Shown: in pieces, positions 1-9,041 of the stretch
Position numbering within the stretch: the stretch's first letter is position 1
Layout: each line of letters opens with the position of its first letter
NCBI GenBank assembly: GCA_002731275.1
Contig: PCBK01000082.1
Coordinates: forward strand, 1-64,000
DNA length: 64,000 bases
Source of the DNA: Deltaproteobacteria bacterium
GTDB lineage: Bacteria > Myxococcota_C > UBA6777
Direction of reading: 5' to 3'
Made by a program: the position numbers and the translations under genes
Notes under the pieces: model-generated
Database searches by the model: none
What the model saw: the letters and a program-made list of their open reading frames with translations, nothing else
Told to the model about the DNA's origin: nothing

Positions 1-774
1 GTTGTCATTTGCTTCATTCACTTTGCAACCACCCCTTCTACAAACCTCTCCATCCCCCTGGCCTCCGGCCTTCCCCCTTCCTCTCCGACCTCTGGAAGAG
101 GAAGGGGGACAAATCAAACCATATGTGCGTAAATTAGGACATTGTAAGCAAGTAAATCCCCCCTCAGTCGGGCTTTGCCCGCCAGTTCCCCCTTGTATGA
201 CCAGCGCTTTGCTTCGGTCGACAAGGGGAGCGATGCAAGACCCCATCAGTCCGACCTACGGTCGTCCAGATCCGCCTGCAGTTCAACTTCGTAGGCAAGG
301 GGAGCGATGCATATCAAACGATATATCACGATACAAACGAAAAACACGTGTATATCGGATGAATGTCTGTAGGGTCGGGCCTTGTGTCCGACCTCAATCT
401 TCGTGTATATCGGTTGGTTGGTCCCTCCTCTCGAAAGGCTTGAGAGGAGGGATGTCGCGGAGCGACAGGGTGGAGAGTTTGTTGAGGCGGATGATTGCAA
501 GTGAAGACGCAAAAAACCCACTGCAAATACGCAAGTAGAAGGGAATCCAAGGATATGGCCTTGCTATATCCGCCTGCAAGAAGGGGATGAAATGGTGGAA
601 TCAGGGGAGTTTGCGGAGACACAAGTGCAACGTCCGCCGGAACAGATTACAAGCTAAACCACGTGTATATGGTTTGATGTCAGACATAAAGCCTGACTCT
701 ACGGTGGTTTGGAACTGTTTGTTGGGGGGCTTTGGACGCTGGTGCAACGTCCGCTGGATCAGCTTTGGTGGGGA
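1..774. other. Hairpin-rich non-coding region
   Basis: No convincing gene is visible; open frames here have Pro/Ser/Arg-rich compositions typical of random reading. The stretch is full of short inverted repeats: 5-bp arms at 169-173/177-181 with loop ttt, 8-bp arms at 189-196/221-228, 11-bp arms at 422-432/442-452, and 6-bp arms at 453-458/462-467 with loop gga. Short direct repeats also occur: a segment containing aaggggagcgatgca appears near 224 and again near 298, and cgtgtatatcgg occurs twice (about 347 and 412). It lies downstream of the leftward gene ending at 775, so it may act as transcript end or be remnants of a dispersed palindromic element. Confidence 0.5.
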
Positions 775-1776
775 TTAGTAAGAGCGGAAGCTGCGAGCAA
801 TTTTGCCGATGTATTTTTTCATGTATACGTTGTTGTAGGAGTGCCACCACATACGGACATAGAAGTTATCGACACTGCGTTTGCTGGTCAAACCGATGAC
901 GGCGAAGCGTGCGCTGCGGCCGTTGACGAATCCGTCTCCAACGATGACGTAGCGGTTAAGGCCACGACGACCACGAATGTACTTTCTGCGGGTGATGCGT
1001 TTACGACGTACAATTCTGTAGGAGCTGTAGCCGTACATTGCAGCAGAACGTGCGGTGGAGCGACGTGATTTTCAGGGCTTGATCTTGAGCACGAGACCGC
1101 GCATTTTTGCGATAAATTGGTACTTGGTGCTGCGACTGGGGCGCATTCTTGAGGGGAGACCAAACTTCAGTCTGTAGCGTTTCCAGATCCAGTTTTTCAT
1201 GGGGACATAGCCTCTTGAAGGGGGCACATATCCACCACCGGAGGGGGGAAGACGACGACCACCAAGGGAGCTACGGAAGCTCAAGGCGATCTTGACGATG
1301 TAACGCTTGACCCATCTGTGGTTGTATTTTTTCCACCACATACGGACATAGAAGTTGTTGCTGCTGTTTTTGCTCGCGAGACCGATGACCGCAAAGTATG
1401 CTGGGCTGCGACCGACATAACCGTCACCGAGGATGAGGTAACGTTGGAAGCCACTGCGTCCTCGGATATATCGCTTTTTACGAATTCTTTTCCGACGCAC
1501 GATTCTATAGGAACCGTAACCGTACATGGCTGAAGAACGTGCAGTGGAGCGACGTGATTTCCAGGGCTTGATCTTGAGGATCAGACCACTCATCTTTGCG
1601 ATAAAACCGCGTTTATTGTTGCGTGTCACGCGCATTCGGTAAGGCAATTTGAATGACAGATTGTAACGATCCCACGTCCAGTTTTTCATGGCCTGGGCGT
1701 CTGCTTTGTTGGGTTGGCCGACAAGCATCAATCCGATCAAGCCAAAAAAGGTGAGAGAGCCAATGAGTTTTTTCAT
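775..1776 (-). pseudogene. Secreted tandem-repeat protein interrupted by in-frame TGA
   Basis: The leftward frame starts at ATG 1776 with an AGGAG ribosome site and a signal peptide ending near QPNKADAQA. It encodes two copies of a roughly 150-residue module that opens with MKNW(T/I)W.RY and contains MYGYGSYRIVRRKRI, a GDG(Y/F)V motif and FYVRMWW. In copy one the linker reads LKIKPWKSRRSTARS. In copy two the same place reads LKIKP, then TGA (1072-1074), then KSRRSTARS in the same frame, so the Trp codon TGG has become TGA. The frame then stays open to a TAA at 775-777. The piece after TGA has no ribosome site of its own. I do not recognise the family. It is either a nonsense-mutated gene making a 234-residue truncated product, a read-through gene, or a sequencing error. 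Confidence 0.7.
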
Positions 1777-2185
1777 GCGGAACTCCTGTGTGGATGACAG
1801 TCTTTTTCAAGTGAATCCTCCCCTCCCGTGGCTTCTTTTGAGGAAGGGGTGTGCTCGACTTGTCCAAGCGATCTTTGAGAAAAAGACCTATTGCTATGAT
1901 TTTGCGTGGTTTTGTGAAAAAGTTGCGGGAGACATTCACAAAAACTGCCACAATGTTATACGTCGAAACGACATATTTATTCAAACGAGGCAGACAAAAA
2001 TGATCGAACGGAGTCGATTTTTGTCGGCAGGTCTAGGACCATTGACAAGCACATAGGAGGTCTTTATCTTCCCAAAGGGGAAGGGTTTTCATGTCATGTT
2101 GCGTGAACGCTTTGTGAGTCGATATCCATGGGCGTTCTTTTTCGGAAAAACGACCCCATCTTGAGTTTGGTAGGAGAGACACCCG
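1777..2185. other. Intergenic region between divergent genes
   Basis: About 410 bases separate the leftward repeat protein from the rightward membrane-protein operon. I see no gene. It should hold both divergent promoters, but no clear -35/-10 pair stands out. A small hairpin (cttccc, loop aaag, gggaag) followed by a short T-rich stretch lies near 2068-2090. The right edge contains the AGGAGA ribosome site (2172-2177) of the next gene. Confidence 0.4.
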
Positions 2186-3721
2186 GTGTACCAACATGCG
2201 ATCCTAAATACCTGTAGAGTATTGTGCTTTCTCTGCTGTGCATGGGCCGGATGGGGGAACATCGTGTGGGCCCAGTTGCCCCAAGGAAAGTGGCGCAAGA
2301 TCCCTCAAAAGAGCATCACCATCGAGCTCAAAGCCACCACACAATTGACCCTGCGTGTGCGTCGTGACGCGCAAGGACGCCCTTCTTTGCATGGAGCGTT
2401 GTTGGACGATCGCAAAAAGCCAATCGCAGGCGCTTCACTTCGTCTCGAAGCGCCTGATGGCTCAACTCGCTTTGTCAAAACAGACACAAAGGGGCGCTAC
2501 AAGCTCCTCGCTATGGGCTTGCCACCCAAGGGGAACTACGCCGCGTTTTTCAATGGACAGGGCTCCTTTTCCTCCTCCTCTGTACGTCGCTGGCTCGATC
2601 TGGGGAGAGTGGATTTGCAACTCTCACTCACATGGCCCCCTCCCCTCCCCGCTGGCAAAAAAGGCTTTGAGGTCAAGGCGAAACTCTCATACAAAGACAA
2701 AGGACTCACCGGATATCCCCTCACGCTCTACTTGCAAACCCCTGACTCCCTCCGAAAAACCAAAAAAGGCACCGCCACTCCCGGCTATCTTCCCTTGATG
2801 ACCTTCCACACAGACGACAAAGGTGAGCTGCTCTTTTTGTGGAAAGGTAACAAACCCCTCGAAGGTCCCGCGACACTCAAGCTGCTCGTTCGCTACGCAG
2901 GTGGCCCTTTCTTCTTGCCTCAGCAAAAAAACTTTGAATTGGCCGTGCTCGCGCCGCTGCCAGATAAACAAAAGAATCAATTCTGGAGCTATCTGCTCGG
3001 TGTCGCTGGGTTGGGGCTGGTGTTGCTCCTCGGTGGCCTACTCAGACGCTATCTCTCACGGCGCAAACAGGGGGATGAACACTCTGATGAACGCTTTGAG
3101 ATGCCAGCGTTACCGCCTGTCATGGAGGCTGGAGGGCGTGTTCCACATATGGTCGCGCCGACAGATCTGACCTTCGCTGGGCGGCTGTATGACGCATACG
3201 AGCAGGCTCCTATCTCAGGTGGGGCGTTGTTCTTGATCACAGGTGACGTCGACGATGACGACGATGTGCCAGACAGCGCGCTCACGTTCCTCGTCGACTG
3301 TGATGAAAAGGGTCGTTTTTCGTGGGAGTTTGCGTCAGCTGGTGTACATCGATTGTACTTCAAACATCCTCATTACAAGTCGAGGGTCGTGTCCATACGT
3401 GTACCCCATCACGGAGAAGGCCGCGCGTCGAGGGTGTTTTTGTATTCCTATCGTTATTTGATCTTCGAGATGTACAAGACCGCGGTCATGCGTATCGCAC
3501 CCGACGAGTCCTTCGATCCCAAACGCCAAACCGCGAGGGAGATCCTGAAGTTGTTGACGGGAAACAATCACCGCTCGCTTACACCACTCGCCGATCTGTT
3601 CGAGGCGTCGTACTACGCGCCGACGATGCCTCAAGAGGTGCTCTACACAGAAGCTGACACGCTCTTGCGTGAGCTTTTGCGTGAGCTGCGGCGACGAAAA
3701 CAGGAGCGTGCCCCTTCGTAG
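2186..3721 (+). CDS. Membrane protein with carboxypeptidase-regulatory-like domains and DUF4129-like tail
   Basis: The GTG start is chosen because AGGAGA lies 8 bases upstream. The 511-residue product has an N-terminal signal peptide (residues 1-29, ending VWAQ) and a periplasmic beta-sandwich region resembling carboxypeptidase regulatory-like domains (about 68-140; KPIAGASLRLEAPDG...TKGRYKL). One transmembrane helix follows at about 268-287. A second domain of the same type lies near 325-400 (LYDAYEQAPISGGALFL). The C-terminal 90 residues (LADLFEASYYAP...ADTLLRELLREL) resemble the end of DUF4129. The first gene of a DUF4129/DUF4350/MoxR/DUF58 set, it is followed after 74 bases by the DUF4350 gene. 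Role inferred: envelope component of a MoxR-DUF58 chaperone-like system; substrate unknown. Confidence 0.7.
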   Translation: MYQHAILNTCRVLCFLCCAWAGWGNIVWAQLPQGKWRKIPQKSITIELKATTQLTLRVRRDAQGRPSLHGALLDDRKKPIAGASLRLEAPDGSTRFVKTDTKGRYKLLAMGLPPKGNYAAFFNGQGSFSSSSVRRWLDLGRVDLQLSLTWPPPLPAGKKGFEVKAKLSYKDKGLTGYPLTLYLQTPDSLRKTKKGTATPGYLPLMTFHTDDKGELLFLWKGNKPLEGPATLKLLVRYAGGPFFLPQQKNFELAVLAPLPDKQKNQFWSYLLGVAGLGLVLLLGGLLRRYLSRRKQGDEHSDERFEMPALPPVMEAGGRVPHMVAPTDLTFAGRLYDAYEQAPISGGALFLITGDVDDDDDVPDSALTFLVDCDEKGRFSWEFASAGVHRLYFKHPHYKSRVVSIRVPHHGEGRASRVFLYSYRYLIFEMYKTAVMRIAPDESFDPKRQTAREILKLLTGNNHRSLTPLADLFEASYYAPTMPQEVLYTEADTLLRELLRELRRRKQERAPS

Positions 3722-3795
3722 TGTGTTGTTTTGTGTTGTTTGTCGTATAGAGATGATAGGGAGGCGACTCTCCCCTACCACGAGAGGTTTTCTTG

Positions 3796-5355
3796 ATGAA
3801 GCAGGCCATTCTTTTGTGTTGTCGTTGGACACTGATGTTGTTGGTGTTGTGTGCAGGTGTACCTGACAGCATGGCGCAGGAGACGACATCACAGAAGAAG
3901 TTCACGAGACAGGGAGACTTTGATCCTGGATCAAGTACATGGAATGGTCTCTCCGGTCTGATCGCGCTCGCGTCAGAGCAAGGTGTTCGGGTGGAGACCC
4001 CACAGATTTGGGATTGGCGTCAGGCAGACATCAAGACACCCTTACTGATCATCGCACCACAGGACGAGAAGCTGAATGTTTATCCCCTCCTGCAATTCGT
4101 CAAGCGAGGGGGACGTGTACTGATTGCCGACGATTTTGGTGCGGGGTTGCCGTTGATGCGTGCGTTTGACCTCGATGGGTATCGTTCGGGGATCACAAAG
4201 AAGCAGTGGCGCTCACAAAAAGATATCGATTTACACCGGACATATCCGATGATGGGGCATGAGGCTGATTTTCTGTTGCGTCAGGCGAGCTTCCTCTTCT
4301 TGAATGTCCCACAATGGTTGAGTCGACGAAGTGGGCAGAGTCAGGCGTTGCTTCGTTCGAGACCTTATAACAGCACACTCGAAGACTTCGATCAGGGCGG
4401 TCATATCTTGTACCGGTCATATCGCGGCTGGGGGGTCGCGCTGCTCGTGAGCGATCCGAGTTTGTTTATCAACCACATGATTGTGTACGGAGACAATCGT
4501 CGCTTTGTGAAGAACATGCTGCGTTATCTTACGACACCACTCAAGGCAAAGAAGGTCGTGTTGTTGTGGGGAAATTTCGTATGGCATGGGCGCCCACTGG
4601 AACAAAATCGCGATCTGTTGTTGTTTGCGTCGTCGTTTTGGGAGGGGGCTGTTGAGATCAACAAGGAGCTGACGAGTCTATCTGCGCTGTACAAGGCCTA
4701 TCCACCCTACTGGCCTGGTGGGGCGATGCAGAGCAATAAGGCGAATCAACCGTTGACACGCTCCTTCTCTCGTATCCAGAGTGAGAAACAATTTGGGTTG
4801 TATCCCTACATTACAAAGGGCGCGATGCTCTGCATTTTGGTGATGGCGTGGCTCGCGTGGTTGTTCTTTTATCTCCCCGTCTCCAGACAGATCGGTAAGT
4901 ACGATCCTGACGCGGAAAAGGAGCTACGGGTGATCGCCAACCGCTTTGAGGAGCAGCTCGACAACTATCGCGGTGGGTATATCAGTTACCTGTGGCCGGC
5001 GATTTTGTTGAAAGAGGAACTCGTCGCCTTTTTGGCGGAGCACTTCGAGCTTCATGAACACCTTCGCGGTAAAGATCCACGTGAGTGGGATCGTGAAGTG
5101 CTGCATCATCTAGAAGAGCGCGTGAGACGTCGAGAGGTTGACAAGGCGTTGCTCGATATCCTGCCCCGCTTACACAGGTTGATTTTTCAGATCCCAGGCC
5201 GCCACCAATGGAACAGCCTGAGCAAAAAGAACGTGACACACAAGGAATTGAATGTATTCTATGAAGAGGCGATGTTTTGTCTCGAAACGCTCGGATTAAA
5301 GGAACAATTTCGTCAGCCATACGTTCGTCATACACACGGACATGATCGTCGTTAA
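3796..5355 (+). CDS. DUF4350-type membrane protein
   Basis: ATG at 3796 is preferred over the overlapping TTG at 3793. The protein (519 residues) has a signal peptide ending near DSMAQ, then a Rossmann-like region typical of DUF4350: the N-terminal DFDPGSSTWNGLSGL segment, LLIIAPQDEKL, and FVKRGGRVLIADDFGAG at about 105-125. A transmembrane helix lies at about 340-362 (AMLCILVMAWLAWLFFYL), followed by a cytoplasmic tail of about 150 residues rich in charged helices. DUF4350 proteins usually sit beside MoxR and DUF58 genes, as here (MoxR starts 20 bases downstream). The molecular function of the family is not established; a ligand- or partner-binding role in the envelope is inferred. Confidence 0.75.
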   Translation: MKQAILLCCRWTLMLLVLCAGVPDSMAQETTSQKKFTRQGDFDPGSSTWNGLSGLIALASEQGVRVETPQIWDWRQADIKTPLLIIAPQDEKLNVYPLLQFVKRGGRVLIADDFGAGLPLMRAFDLDGYRSGITKKQWRSQKDIDLHRTYPMMGHEADFLLRQASFLFLNVPQWLSRRSGQSQALLRSRPYNSTLEDFDQGGHILYRSYRGWGVALLVSDPSLFINHMIVYGDNRRFVKNMLRYLTTPLKAKKVVLLWGNFVWHGRPLEQNRDLLLFASSFWEGAVEINKELTSLSALYKAYPPYWPGGAMQSNKANQPLTRSFSRIQSEKQFGLYPYITKGAMLCILVMAWLAWLFFYLPVSRQIGKYDPDAEKELRVIANRFEEQLDNYRGGYISYLWPAILLKEELVAFLAEHFELHEHLRGKDPREWDREVLHHLEERVRRREVDKALLDILPRLHRLIFQIPGRHQWNSLSKKNVTHKELNVFYEEAMFCLETLGLKEQFRQPYVRHTHGHDRR

Positions 5356-5375
5356 CACGAAAAGAGGAAGAGCAC

Positions 5376-6332
5376 GTGTTGAGTGGAACAGAGAGCAAAG
5401 AGCAGGCGCAAAAGATCGCCGCAGAGATAGGCAAGCATTACCTTGGGCGACCTGATTTGATCGAGTTACTTTTGACTGGGTTGTTGTCCCGAGGACACAT
5501 CTTGCTCGAAGGTGTCCCAGGTGTCGCCAAGACCACCCTAGTCAAGGCTTTCGCGGGGGCGTTGGGGGTCGACTTTCAGCGGATTCAGTTTACACCGGAC
5601 TTGCTCCCCGCGGATATCACGGGGAGTTATGTGTACAACATGCGTGAACAAGAGTTTGATCTGCGCAAGGGACCGCTCTTCTCTAACATTGTGCTCGCGG
5701 ACGAGATCAACAGGGCACCTGCGAAGACACAGTCGGCGATGCTCGAAGCGATGGCCGAACAGCAAGTGACGATCGAGGGGGAGCGACACGATCTTCACTC
5801 TCCTTACATGGTGCTCGCGACACAAAACCCCGTCGAACAAGAAGGTGTGTATATGTTGCCAGAGGCGCAATTGGACCGCTTCTTGATGAAGTTGCACCTT
5901 GGATTTCCACGTCGAGAGGTGGAGCGTGCGATGCTTCGTCGGTATCGCAAGGCACCAGCAGCGATTGAGGAGGTGATCACGGCAGAAGACATTCTCGCGT
6001 GGCAGCGCGCCGCAGAGGAGGTCCACATCTCCGAAGAGCTCGAAGAGTATATCCTCGATCTCGTGAGCTTTACGAGGAAGCATCGCTCTGTCTTGTTGGG
6101 TGTCTCCCCCCGTGCGTCGTTAGGTTTGCTGCGTGCGTCGAGGGCGTTGGCGCTTGTGAGAGGACGTGATTACGTGATTCCCGATGACATTCGTCTGTTA
6201 GCGGTCCCAATTATGGCGCACCGGATGGTGATGCATTCGGAGGCGGAGCTTGAGGGCATCCGGGCTGAACAGATCATACATGACGCGTTGAAGCGCATCG
6301 CTGTGATCCGTAAAGACGCGAAGGCATCGTAA
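5376..6332 (+). CDS. MoxR family AAA+ ATPase
   Basis: This 318-residue cytoplasmic ATPase starts at GTG 5376 (TTG 5379 is an alternative), behind the purine-rich site aaagaggaagag. It has Walker A GVPGVAKT at residues 46-53, Walker B VLADE at 106-110 followed by the MoxR-typical INRAPAKTQSAMLEAM, the TQNPVEQEG sensor-1 segment, and a C-terminal lid with GVSPRASLGLL. Length and motifs are those of a standard MoxR protein. These ATPases act as chaperone-like remodellers, often with VWA/DUF58 partners; the DUF58 gene follows after only 3 bases. The target is not visible from sequence. Confidence 0.93.
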   Translation: MLSGTESKEQAQKIAAEIGKHYLGRPDLIELLLTGLLSRGHILLEGVPGVAKTTLVKAFAGALGVDFQRIQFTPDLLPADITGSYVYNMREQEFDLRKGPLFSNIVLADEINRAPAKTQSAMLEAMAEQQVTIEGERHDLHSPYMVLATQNPVEQEGVYMLPEAQLDRFLMKLHLGFPRREVERAMLRRYRKAPAAIEEVITAEDILAWQRAAEEVHISEELEEYILDLVSFTRKHRSVLLGVSPRASLGLLRASRALALVRGRDYVIPDDIRLLAVPIMAHRMVMHSEAELEGIRAEQIIHDALKRIAVIRKDAKAS

Positions 6333-6335
6333 CGA

Positions 6336-8087
6336 ATGTCTGTCTACCCCCACGACATCCACGAACAGACAAGACAGGTCATGATCGAGCTTCCAAAGGG
6401 AGCGACATTGCCGATGGTTTCAGAGGTCGAAGCCTCTGGGCTGTTGCGCGTGTTGTTGCTCGCAGGTGCGGGGCTTGCAGTGTATGGTCTGTTGCGTTCG
6501 AGTTGGCCATTTTTCTTGGTCGGTGTGCTCGGATGGGTTGTGTTGTTGTTTCGCTTGTTTTTGTTTCGCATGGAGTTACGGGAGGGCTTCGAAGAGGCCT
6601 CTCTCAACGCGCGCTTTGAGCTAAAGAGGACGAGCATCTATGCGGGACAGACGGCGATGTTGCAACTCGTCTTGGATGGTATTGGGCGCGATCTTCGTGT
6701 GTATCGTGTGCGCCTGCGTCATTCGGCATATGTCCAGGGGGAGGAGTCTAAGGATCTAGAAGAGCCCTGGTGGTTGCGAGCTGACGAGAGAAACAGCTAC
6801 ATCTTCCATATCAAGGCGCCTGTGATGGGGAAGTTTGCGTTACACGGTGCGGAGTTGTACTTCGAGGATGATTGGAAGCTGTTTCGGACGTGGCGTTATG
6901 TCCCTGCACATGCGTGGTTACGTGTGCTTCCTAAAATTCCACTGTCCCGTATTGAGCGACGTGGTCGAAATGTTCGTACCCCCTACCGTCAACAGAGCGG
7001 CGCGATCGTGCACAGGGTGGGGACAGGTTCGGAGCTTCGTGATATCCGAGAATATCAACCTGGCGATTCGAGACGTTCGATCGTGTGGAAACAGAGCTTG
7101 CGTCATGGCAAGTTGATGTGTCGTGAATTTGAGAGCGAAGCGCCTTTTACGTCCTACGTGTTGTTTGACATGAGCCAGTCGATGAGAGAGGGGCATATCG
7201 GCAAGAGGAAGCTCGACCATGCGGCGGAGGTTGGCGCGGCGTTCGCGAAGGCGTCCTTGGATCAGCGCGATGCCGTTGGGATGATCAGCTTTGACGGTGA
7301 GGTCTTTCGCCATGATAAGCCGGGGTATGGCAAAAAGCAGCTGTACAAAGTGATTCAGCATCTCGAAGAAGTACAACACGTCGTTGAGCCAGAGTTTGCG
7401 AATATGCCGTTATCGGAACTGTGTAAGCTCGTGGGGGATTTTTTGTTTCGCGAGGGGATGTTGGCGCGCAACAATGGTCGTAGTCCGGCCCGACCCAAGG
7501 CGATTATCGAATATGTATGGGATTATCTGTTGGCGCACCCTGAGATGGGATTTCCGCAGGGGTGGGAGTCTGAGCAGGAGTTGATTGGGGCTGTTTTGCG
7601 TTATTATTGTCGTGGTGTGGGGTTGGACCTCCCCTATCGATACCATCAGTGGGTGACGTATAAAGCGGCTGGGTTGGAGCTTGCGATTGAGACGGCGGTG
7701 AAGAACTTGCGCAGCGGTCAGTTGATCATCGTGCTGAGTGATCTGGGTGATGTGTTGCACTGGGATGGGATCTTGCGTGTGTTGAAGCTCGCACGTCAGC
7801 GTCGTCATCACGTCGTCTTTTTGAGCCCATTTTCTCCTTGGTTTGTCGACTCCTTCCAGAAGGAAGCCCCCAAAGACAAGAGCACCCTATCAAAACAACA
7901 GGCCGAAGAAGAAGAGACGAAAGGGATCTTACAAGAGATCCTAACGCTCGAACAGTGGACATGGCGTAGGCGAGTGCAAAAGATGATGAACACACTCGGC
8001 ATCCCTGTGCTCTCTGTGAAGCCAGAGGATGCGCCAGCGATTTTGATGGAACGTCTACATCGTTTACGTTTGAGTAACAGAGGGTAA
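6336..8087 (+). CDS. DUF58/VWA-domain protein, large form
   Basis: A 583-residue protein starting at ATG 6336. Two hydrophobic helices lie at about 37-75, then a beta-rich domain and the DUF58 core (ELRDIREYQPGDSRRSIVWK at about 233-252, ending KLMCREFE). A VWA-like segment follows, with the MIDAS motif DMSQS at 278-282. DUF58 proteins are usually about 300-440 residues. The extra length here lies after the MIDAS region, in a helical segment of about 100 residues (roughly 350-450) before the SGQLIIVLSDLGD strand, plus a charged tail. It is translationally close to moxR and its product is the likely partner of that ATPase. Conserved MIDAS residues suggest metal-dependent ligand binding; what it binds is unknown. 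Confidence 0.88.
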   Translation: MSVYPHDIHEQTRQVMIELPKGATLPMVSEVEASGLLRVLLLAGAGLAVYGLLRSSWPFFLVGVLGWVVLLFRLFLFRMELREGFEEASLNARFELKRTSIYAGQTAMLQLVLDGIGRDLRVYRVRLRHSAYVQGEESKDLEEPWWLRADERNSYIFHIKAPVMGKFALHGAELYFEDDWKLFRTWRYVPAHAWLRVLPKIPLSRIERRGRNVRTPYRQQSGAIVHRVGTGSELRDIREYQPGDSRRSIVWKQSLRHGKLMCREFESEAPFTSYVLFDMSQSMREGHIGKRKLDHAAEVGAAFAKASLDQRDAVGMISFDGEVFRHDKPGYGKKQLYKVIQHLEEVQHVVEPEFANMPLSELCKLVGDFLFREGMLARNNGRSPARPKAIIEYVWDYLLAHPEMGFPQGWESEQELIGAVLRYYCRGVGLDLPYRYHQWVTYKAAGLELAIETAVKNLRSGQLIIVLSDLGDVLHWDGILRVLKLARQRRHHVVFLSPFSPWFVDSFQKEAPKDKSTLSKQQAEEEETKGILQEILTLEQWTWRRRVQKMMNTLGIPVLSVKPEDAPAILMERLHRLRLSNRG

Positions 8088-8092
8088 GGTTG

Positions 8093-8473
8093 ATGGTTGA
8101 CTTCGATGAGTTGCGAGATGAAGAGCCGAGGAGTGAGCGCGTAAATCCTCCGGGACGTTGGCGCTCACCGGGTGTGCGTTGGATGTGGGTCTTGGGTGTG
8201 TACGCGGTGTTATGTGTGTGGATGGTGGGTTGGCCGGATTCCCGTGAGCCGAAACAGGTGCAGATGGGTTTGTACGTGTTGAGTTTTGTCTTCTTTGCGA
8301 TGGGGTTCTTTGGTTTCTTTTACCCTTTGGCGACGTTTTCCCCGACGGCGAGACAGCTCGCGTTACAAAAGATGAATCGTCCCCTGCCCCGTATGAGCTT
8401 TATTGTGTTACGGATTGTAGTGGGTGTGTGTTGTGTGATAGCCCTCCTCGCGTTTCGTGGTTGGTTTGGATGA
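8093..8473 (+). CDS. Small membrane protein of the MoxR operon
   Basis: The 126-residue product starts at ATG 8093, behind agggtaagg and 5 bases after the DUF58 stop. The first 30 residues are hydrophilic (DFDELRDEEPRSERVNPPG). Three hydrophobic stretches follow at about 30-48, 60-83 and 100-122, so it is probably a three-helix inner-membrane protein. I do not recognise a family. The tight spacing on both sides argues for co-translation with the DUF58 and following membrane proteins. Confidence 0.6.
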   Translation: MVDFDELRDEEPRSERVNPPGRWRSPGVRWMWVLGVYAVLCVWMVGWPDSREPKQVQMGLYVLSFVFFAMGFFGFFYPLATFSPTARQLALQKMNRPLPRMSFIVLRIVVGVCCVIALLAFRGWFG

Positions 8474-8498
8474 GCTGGATGTCTCAGGAAGGATAGAT

Positions 8499-8771
8499 AT
8501 GCAAAAGGAATCTCCTGTCGTGCGGATGTATCCGTGGTTGACATTGTGTCTGATCATCGCGGGTCCGTACTTCTTTTTTCAGATGGTGTGGTTTCTTCGG
8601 ACGCTCGACTACACAGGGGCGCTGTTCTCCCTGCTCGCGGGTTGGTTTTTGTTACGTGGGGGGCTCGATCTCGCGCGGATTGTGTTGCTCTCCAAGCAAC
8701 AACAGACAAAGGTCCCGACCAAGTCCTCGACCCCCAGGTCGTCACACCACCACAATACACACCACGATTGA
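8499..8771 (+). CDS. Small two-helix membrane protein
   Basis: ATG 8499 is chosen because aggaagg (8486-8492) sits 6 bases before it. The 90-residue product has two hydrophobic segments (LTLCLIIAGPYFFFQMVWFL and YTGALFSLLAGWFLLRGGL) and a polar tail ending in a His-rich HHHNTHHD. The stop lies 298 bases after the stop of the preceding membrane-protein gene and the gene looks like the last member of the MoxR-DUF58 operon. No family recognised. The His-rich end could bind metal, but this is speculation. Confidence 0.5.
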   Translation: MQKESPVVRMYPWLTLCLIIAGPYFFFQMVWFLRTLDYTGALFSLLAGWFLLRGGLDLARIVLLSKQQQTKVPTKSSTPRSSHHHNTHHD

Positions 8772-9041
8772 AGTCGGCAGAGGGGCGCAAATTCCTGCCA
8801 TATCGTACTTGCACGACATCAACAATTGTGCTACAAGGAAGCTCTTTTTTGATTTGTGAGTGTGGCGTGATAGATGGTACCCACCCTCATGTAAGTACGA
8901 AACCAAATTTCACTGCATGTCCGAATACGGGCCAAATGGCGACGGGTTGGGGGATCGAGTGAAAAGACATGCGATGTTTTTTGCTCACCAAATGTCCACA
9001 TCTGTATCCCATTGCGCTCCTGGACACTACGGAGGTCATTG

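Noticed and set aside
2-538. Rightward frame of 178 codons at the window start
   Set aside because: Composition is Pro/Ser/Arg-rich, no ribosome site, no domain, and it runs across several perfect hairpins and direct repeats.
1072-1074. TGA as a selenocysteine codon
   Set aside because: The equivalent residue in the first repeat is Trp, not Cys, and no selenocysteine insertion element is evident. A nonsense change is simpler.
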